Source: Natrialbaceae archaeon
GTDB taxonomy: Archaea > Halobacteriota > Halobacteria > Halobacteriales > Natrialbaceae
Assembly: GCA_003552325.1 (NCBI GenBank)
Contig: PUKM01000093.1
Span: 1 to 9,595, forward strand
Reading direction: 5' to 3'
Length of the DNA stretch: 9,595 nt
The notes under the pieces: model-generated
The model's database searches: none
What the model was told of the DNA's origin: nothing
The model's input: only the letters and a program-made list of their open reading frames with translations
Position numbers and translations under genes: made by a program
Shown: one piece after another, positions 6,781 to 9,595 of the stretch
Numbering within the stretch: position 1 is the first letter of the stretch
Layout: every line of letters begins with the position of its first letter

Positions 6781-6802
6781 ACGCGTGGGTCTGCGTGCAT
6801 AG

Positions 6803-6810
6803 GCAAAACC
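6803..6810 (-). promoter_or_regulatory. Possible TATA-like box for the M28 peptidase gene
   Basis: The minus strand reads GGTTTTGC here, centred about 26 bases before ATG 6780. The spacing is right for leaderless transcription, but the sequence is a weak match to a haloarchaeal TATA box. Confidence 0.35.
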
Positions 6811-7049
6811 GTTGGGTTGGCGGTGGTTGCAGTAAGCTAGCACTCGAGGTCCCAGGTCTACTCACGCTCCCTGTCACATTGTACCATGTCACTCTGTATC
6901 TCTACCTTCTGATATAGGAATTGGCAGTCCTTGGAAAGCAGCGGAAACTGCCGCAAACTGCGCGAGAGGGCCTCATAGTCCACGTTACTGTTCCCCATGG
7001 GGACGTGATTCACGCAACACCTTTCACATCCCCGACCCTAACGATTCGT
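6811..7049. promoter_or_regulatory. Intergenic region upstream of the Usp gene with repeat elements
   Basis: This stretch holds no credible ORF or RNA gene. It contains an exact direct repeat, AAACTGC at 6945-6951 and 6955-6961, in phase with one helical turn. GGCAGT at 6923-6928 is inverted relative to ACTGCC at 6947-6952. TCCCCATGGGGA at 6992-7003 is a perfect 12-base palindrome. CTTTCAC at 7021-7027, 23-29 bases before ATG 7050, is the likely TATA position for the Usp gene. GATATAGG at 6911-6918 is the most AT-rich spot and could be another promoter. The only CTAG I noticed in the window is at 6837-6840. Regulatory roles are inferred from position only. Confidence 0.4.
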
Positions 7050-7514
7050 ATGAACCACGGACTTGTCGTCATCGACGATACGGACAGCCACCGAACACTG
7101 CTCGAGACCGCAGCCCAGCACGCCGCCGGCGCTGACGCCGATCTGGTCTTGCTCCCGATGGCCTCGAACGAGTCCGTCGCCGCAGAGCGAGAGGCCATCA
7201 GCCAGGTGAGTGACGCCCACGCCTCGACCTTCGGGACGGATACCACCGAACAGCGTCTCGTTCACACGACTAAACGCATCGCACGCGAGGCCCTGACTGA
7301 CGTGGATGCAGACGTCGAGTACACGATCGTCCCACGGATCGTCGACGGCAAGAAGGAGGCAACGGCCATCCTCGATGCCGCCGACCAGCACGACTGTGAT
7401 CACATCTTCATGATCGGCACGAAACGCTCGCGCACCGGCAAAGCGATCTTCGGCAGCCTCGCTCAGTCCGTGATGCTCGCCTTCGATGGCCAGGTCACGG
7501 TCGAACTCGAGTAA
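7050..7514 (+). CDS. Universal stress protein (UspA-like), single domain
   Basis: A 154-residue cytosolic Usp-fold protein; family members bind ATP or AMP and help cells survive stress, but specific roles differ. Seen: the first strand GLVVIDDTDSHRTLL (4-18) with the conserved Asp near residue 10, a variable helical middle, EYTIVPRIVDG (90-100), then HIFMIGTKRS (118-127) leading to the nucleotide loop and GSLAQSVM (135-142). Family ATP-binding members carry G-x2-G-x9-G-S/T. Here the second Gly is R126 and the following spacing is eight, so the loop is degenerate and ATP binding is doubtful. The frame opens upstream at TTG 6921, but the extension has no Usp features, and ATG 7050 places the first strand correctly. 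It has its own promoter region and lies 51 bases before arcS on the same strand. Confidence 0.9.
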   Translation: MNHGLVVIDDTDSHRTLLETAAQHAAGADADLVLLPMASNESVAAEREAISQVSDAHASTFGTDTTEQRLVHTTKRIAREALTDVDADVEYTIVPRIVDGKKEATAILDAADQHDCDHIFMIGTKRSRTGKAIFGSLAQSVMLAFDGQVTVELE

Positions 7515-7536
7515 TCGGACAGCGAGTATCGACAAC

Positions 7537-7546
7537 CTCTTTCACT
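7537..7546 (+). promoter_or_regulatory. Possible TATA-like box for arcS
   Basis: CTCTTTCACT is centred about 25 bases before ATG 7566. The core CTTTCAC (7539-7545) equals the element at 7021-7027 before the Usp gene, and both are followed by a C-rich run. No Shine-Dalgarno motif precedes the ATG. A leaderless arcS transcript is plausible, although read-through from the Usp gene is also possible. Confidence 0.4.
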
Positions 7547-7565
7547 CCCCGCTACCAGTTCCGCT

Positions 7566-9329
7566 ATGACCGACTACTTCGAAGTCCATGCGCGCGACGG
7601 GGCCGCGCGGTTGGGTGAACTTCGCCTCGAGACGCCCCGACAGACCCCTTCTCTGGTCGACCACATCCTCGAGGATGGGGGCTCTCGATGGGCGAGCGAC
7701 CGGGCGCTTCCGGAAGGGAGCGAGGACGTACTGACCGTTCTCCCCCACCGAGGGTTCCCGGGTGGAACCGCTGAGGAAGTGCAACAATCCTTCGCCGTCG
7801 ACTATCCTGACGTCTCGTATCCGAGTGTTGCCGTCGTCTCGAGTGACCACGTCGAAGCGCACGGCACCGACGCCTACGCAATTTCGGACGTCCAATCGAT
7901 CGTTGGTCACGGCGGGGCCTTCGTCGATGCGATCGTCCGGATTCGTGAGACGATTCCCGCAGACACGGCCCTCCTCCTCTCCGGTGTGGCCACGCCACGA
8001 AACGTTGCCCTGCTGGCGTACGCTGGCGTCGATTGTGTCGACGCCGCCCGCGCCGTCGCGAAAGGAACGCAGGGGAAATATCTGACCACCGAGAGTGAGT
8101 ACTTCCTCGAGGACCTCGAGGAACTGCCCTGCTCGTGTCCGGCCTGCCAGGGGCCGCGCGAGTCGTTTACCCCTGCTGACTGCGCCGAGCACAACCGCAA
8201 CGCACTCGCCGCTGAACTGGCCGTCGTCCGACAGCGGATTCGAGACGGACGCCTCCGGGATTACCTCGAAGGGCAGGCGCGACACAATCAGTGGCTGACG
8301 GCCGCAATGCGTGAACTCGACGCCCAGTGGGGCTACCTGGAGGAACGCACCCCGATTCTCCGTGAGGCGGATCTCGACGCGGCCACCGAGGACACCCTCC
8401 GCCGGGTCGAAATCCAACGGTTTGCCGACAGAGTCACCAGCCGCTATCGCAACCGATTCGACGCGCCACTCGTGCTCGTGCCCTGTTCGGCGCGCAAACC
8501 CTACAGCGAATCCCAGAGTCACACCCAGTTCCACCGCGCGATTCGCTGGCGAGCCCACCTCGTCTCGATGACCTCCCCAATCGGGGTCGTGCCACAGGAG
8601 CTCGAGACGACCTACCCGGCACAACACTACGACACCGTGGTCACGGGACGGTGGTCACAGGACGAACAGGACTTCGTTGCCCGCGTGTTGACTCGATACC
8701 TCGAGCGCAACCCATACCCACGGATCATCGCCCACGTGCCGGACGAGGGCTACCGAGCCATCGTCGAGCGGGTCGAAGCCGATCTTGACCTCGACGTGAC
8801 GTACACAGTCGCGCCTGACGCCCACCCGACCGACGATGAGTCACTCGAGGCGCTGAGCGACGGACTCGCCGGCGAACCTGCCTATCAGAAACGCGAGCGT
8901 GAGCACCACACCGTGCGTGCACTCGCGGATTACCTCCTCGGTGACGGTGCTGGCGACGACCTCTTTCCGACGTTCCAGACCACCAGCCGCTACCCGCGAC
9001 TCCAGGTTCGGGATACCGACGCCGAGGAGACCCAACTCGCGACGATGGTGCCTCAGTATGGCACGCTCTCGTTCACCCTCGAGGGGGCCAAGCAGTGGGT
9101 CGAGAGCGATGCCCCGACGAAACGGATCGAAATAGACGGGTTCGTCCCCCAGGGAAGCGTACTCGCGCCCGGTGTCGTCGATGCCGACGAGGACATTCGA
9201 GTGGGTGACGAGGTCGTCGTCGAGGGGCCTCGGGCGTTCGCCGTCGGCCGGGCGGAGATGTACGGGTCCGAAATGGTCGAAAGTACGCGCGGCATTGCCT
9301 GTGAGATCAGGCACGTCGAAGAACGCTGA
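7566..9329 (+). CDS. arcS: Archaeosine synthase, alpha subunit (ArcS/TgtA2)
   Basis: Paralogue of archaeal tRNA-guanine transglycosylase that acts after it, helping convert preQ0 at position 15 of tRNA into archaeosine (G+). In current models ArcS attaches lysine to preQ0 and a radical-SAM partner (RaSEA) completes the reaction. The 587 residues match the usual euryarchaeal length. Seen: a TGT-like barrel domain (about 1-240) with zinc ligands C189, C191, C194 (CSCPAC) and H209; the ArcS signature PCSARKPYSESQSH at 306-319 (C307, K311, P312, Y313, S314, H319), which true TGT lacks; and a C-terminal PUA domain (about 517-586) for tRNA binding, including GSVLAPGVVDAD and VGDEVVV. The TGT catalytic sequence around the nucleophilic Asp is not evident, as expected for ArcS. 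No other archaeosine gene is in the window. Confidence 0.96.
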   Translation: MTDYFEVHARDGAARLGELRLETPRQTPSLVDHILEDGGSRWASDRALPEGSEDVLTVLPHRGFPGGTAEEVQQSFAVDYPDVSYPSVAVVSSDHVEAHGTDAYAISDVQSIVGHGGAFVDAIVRIRETIPADTALLLSGVATPRNVALLAYAGVDCVDAARAVAKGTQGKYLTTESEYFLEDLEELPCSCPACQGPRESFTPADCAEHNRNALAAELAVVRQRIRDGRLRDYLEGQARHNQWLTAAMRELDAQWGYLEERTPILREADLDAATEDTLRRVEIQRFADRVTSRYRNRFDAPLVLVPCSARKPYSESQSHTQFHRAIRWRAHLVSMTSPIGVVPQELETTYPAQHYDTVVTGRWSQDEQDFVARVLTRYLERNPYPRIIAHVPDEGYRAIVERVEADLDLDVTYTVAPDAHPTDDESLEALSDGLAGEPAYQKREREHHTVRALADYLLGDGAGDDLFPTFQTTSRYPRLQVRDTDAEETQLATMVPQYGTLSFTLEGAKQWVESDAPTKRIEIDGFVPQGSVLAPGVVDADEDIRVGDEVVVEGPRAFAVGRAEMYGSEMVESTRGIACEIRHVEER

Positions 9330-9415
9330 GGAACGGATTAGGCCTGCTCCGGTCTCGAAGGACACACCACAGCCCAACTGGACCGTTTCTGACACTACCC
9401 TCGATGCGTTCGTTT

Positions 9416-9595
9416 TCAGAAGAGACCCAACACCCAGTCGAAAAACCGCCTGAGAGCGGTGACGATCCGGTCTAAGAGTGATAACGCGTCGTCGATCGAG
9501 TCGTCGCCAGTTCCACCACCTGCGCCATCGCCATCATTGGTCTCGTCGCCCCCAGCAGTACTGTCGTCACCACCTGTGCCGGTGTCGGTCTCGTC
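9416..9595 (-). CDS. C-terminal 59 residues of an unidentified acidic-linker protein
   Basis: An open frame enters from the right edge and stops at TGA (9416-9418). The visible part has two zones: residues 1-32, nearly all Asp, Gly, Thr, Glu, Ser and Ala (for example GTGGDDSTAGGDET), then DDALSLLDRIVTALRRFF and on to the end as an amphipathic helix with Trp and Phe, finishing WVLGLF. Such linkers are typical of exported haloarchaeal surface proteins, and the final helix could touch the membrane or another subunit. There is no archaeosortase PGF-type tripartite tail. Third positions are GC-rich like neighbouring genes, supporting real coding. Convergent with arcS, 86 bases from its stop. Function cannot be named without the missing N-terminal part. 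Confidence 0.7.
   Translation of the reverse strand, partial: DETDTGTGGDDSTAGGDETNDGDGAGGGTGDDSIDDALSLLDRIVTALRRFFDWVLGLF

Noticed and set aside
6077..6802. Open frame of 241 codons on the plus strand opposite the M28 peptidase, plus a second at 5809-6465
   Set aside because: Both are shadows of a gene with all zinc ligands in place; their Ser/Pro/Arg-rich composition is not that of a halophile protein.
6921..7049. 43-residue N-terminal extension of the Usp protein from a TTG codon
   Set aside because: Usp folds begin with the first beta strand at MNHGLVVIDD; the extension overlaps probable promoter elements.
6781..7049. tRNA or small RNA gene in the largest intergenic gap
   Set aside because: No cloverleaf, T-loop sequence or long stem was found; the short repeats are better read as protein-binding sites.
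7542..8627. Long open frame of 361 codons on the minus strand inside arcS
   Set aside because: It is antisense to a clearly conserved gene with intact motifs; such mirror frames are common in GC-rich haloarchaeal DNA, and its translation shows no recognisable domain.
1..9595. Mobile elements, CRISPR arrays or defence systems
   Set aside because: No transposase, integrase, terminal repeat or spaced repeat array was found, and codon use is uniform across the genes.

Overview
The window is chromosomal DNA from an extremely halophilic archaeon, most likely of the Natrialbales/Natrialbaceae. The evidence is high GC, proteins rich in Asp and Glu, short leaderless-type promoters with A/T-rich boxes about 25-28 bases before start codons, a very high density of CTCGAG (about 59 by hand count) beside near absence of CTAG, and archaeal genes (aIF5A, archaeosine synthase). 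I see no insertion sequence, CRISPR array, tRNA, rRNA or phage gene. It looks like ordinary core genome, densely packed, with no gene-free stretch over 300 bases.

Layout. (1) 1-807, minus: N-terminal 269 residues of a cytochrome P450, cut by the window edge. (2) 965-2035, plus: PLP-dependent class I/II aminotransferase, divergent from the P450. (3) 2076-2711, minus: a single-span membrane protein of unknown function. (4) 2950-4721, plus: a tight three-gene unit of aIF5A, an agmatinase-family enzyme whose ATG shares one base with the aIF5A stop, and a small protein (DUF5797-like) that looks like two winged-helix domains. (5) 4776-5414, plus: deoxyribose-phosphate aldolase with its own promoter. 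(6) 5428-6780, minus: cytosolic M28-family metallopeptidase with a PA-type insert, convergent with deoC only 13 bases apart. (7) 7050-7514, plus: single-domain UspA-like protein. (8) 7566-9329, plus: archaeosine synthase ArcS. (9) 9416-9595, minus: last 59 residues of a protein with an acidic Gly/Asp/Thr-rich linker and an amphipathic C-terminal helix.

How the genes work together. The clearest functional unit is aIF5A plus agmatinase. In haloarchaea the aIF5A lysine is known to be converted to deoxyhypusine by way of agmatine, an agmatinase homologue removing urea from the agmatinyl-modified protein. The one-base overlap here fits co-production of substrate and enzyme. The third gene is the least explained member and the best lead for something undescribed. 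ArcS, about 3 kb away, is a second translation-related modification enzyme (tRNA G15 archaeosine). The P450, aminotransferase, DeoC, M28 peptidase and Usp genes appear to be independent metabolic or stress genes with separate promoters.
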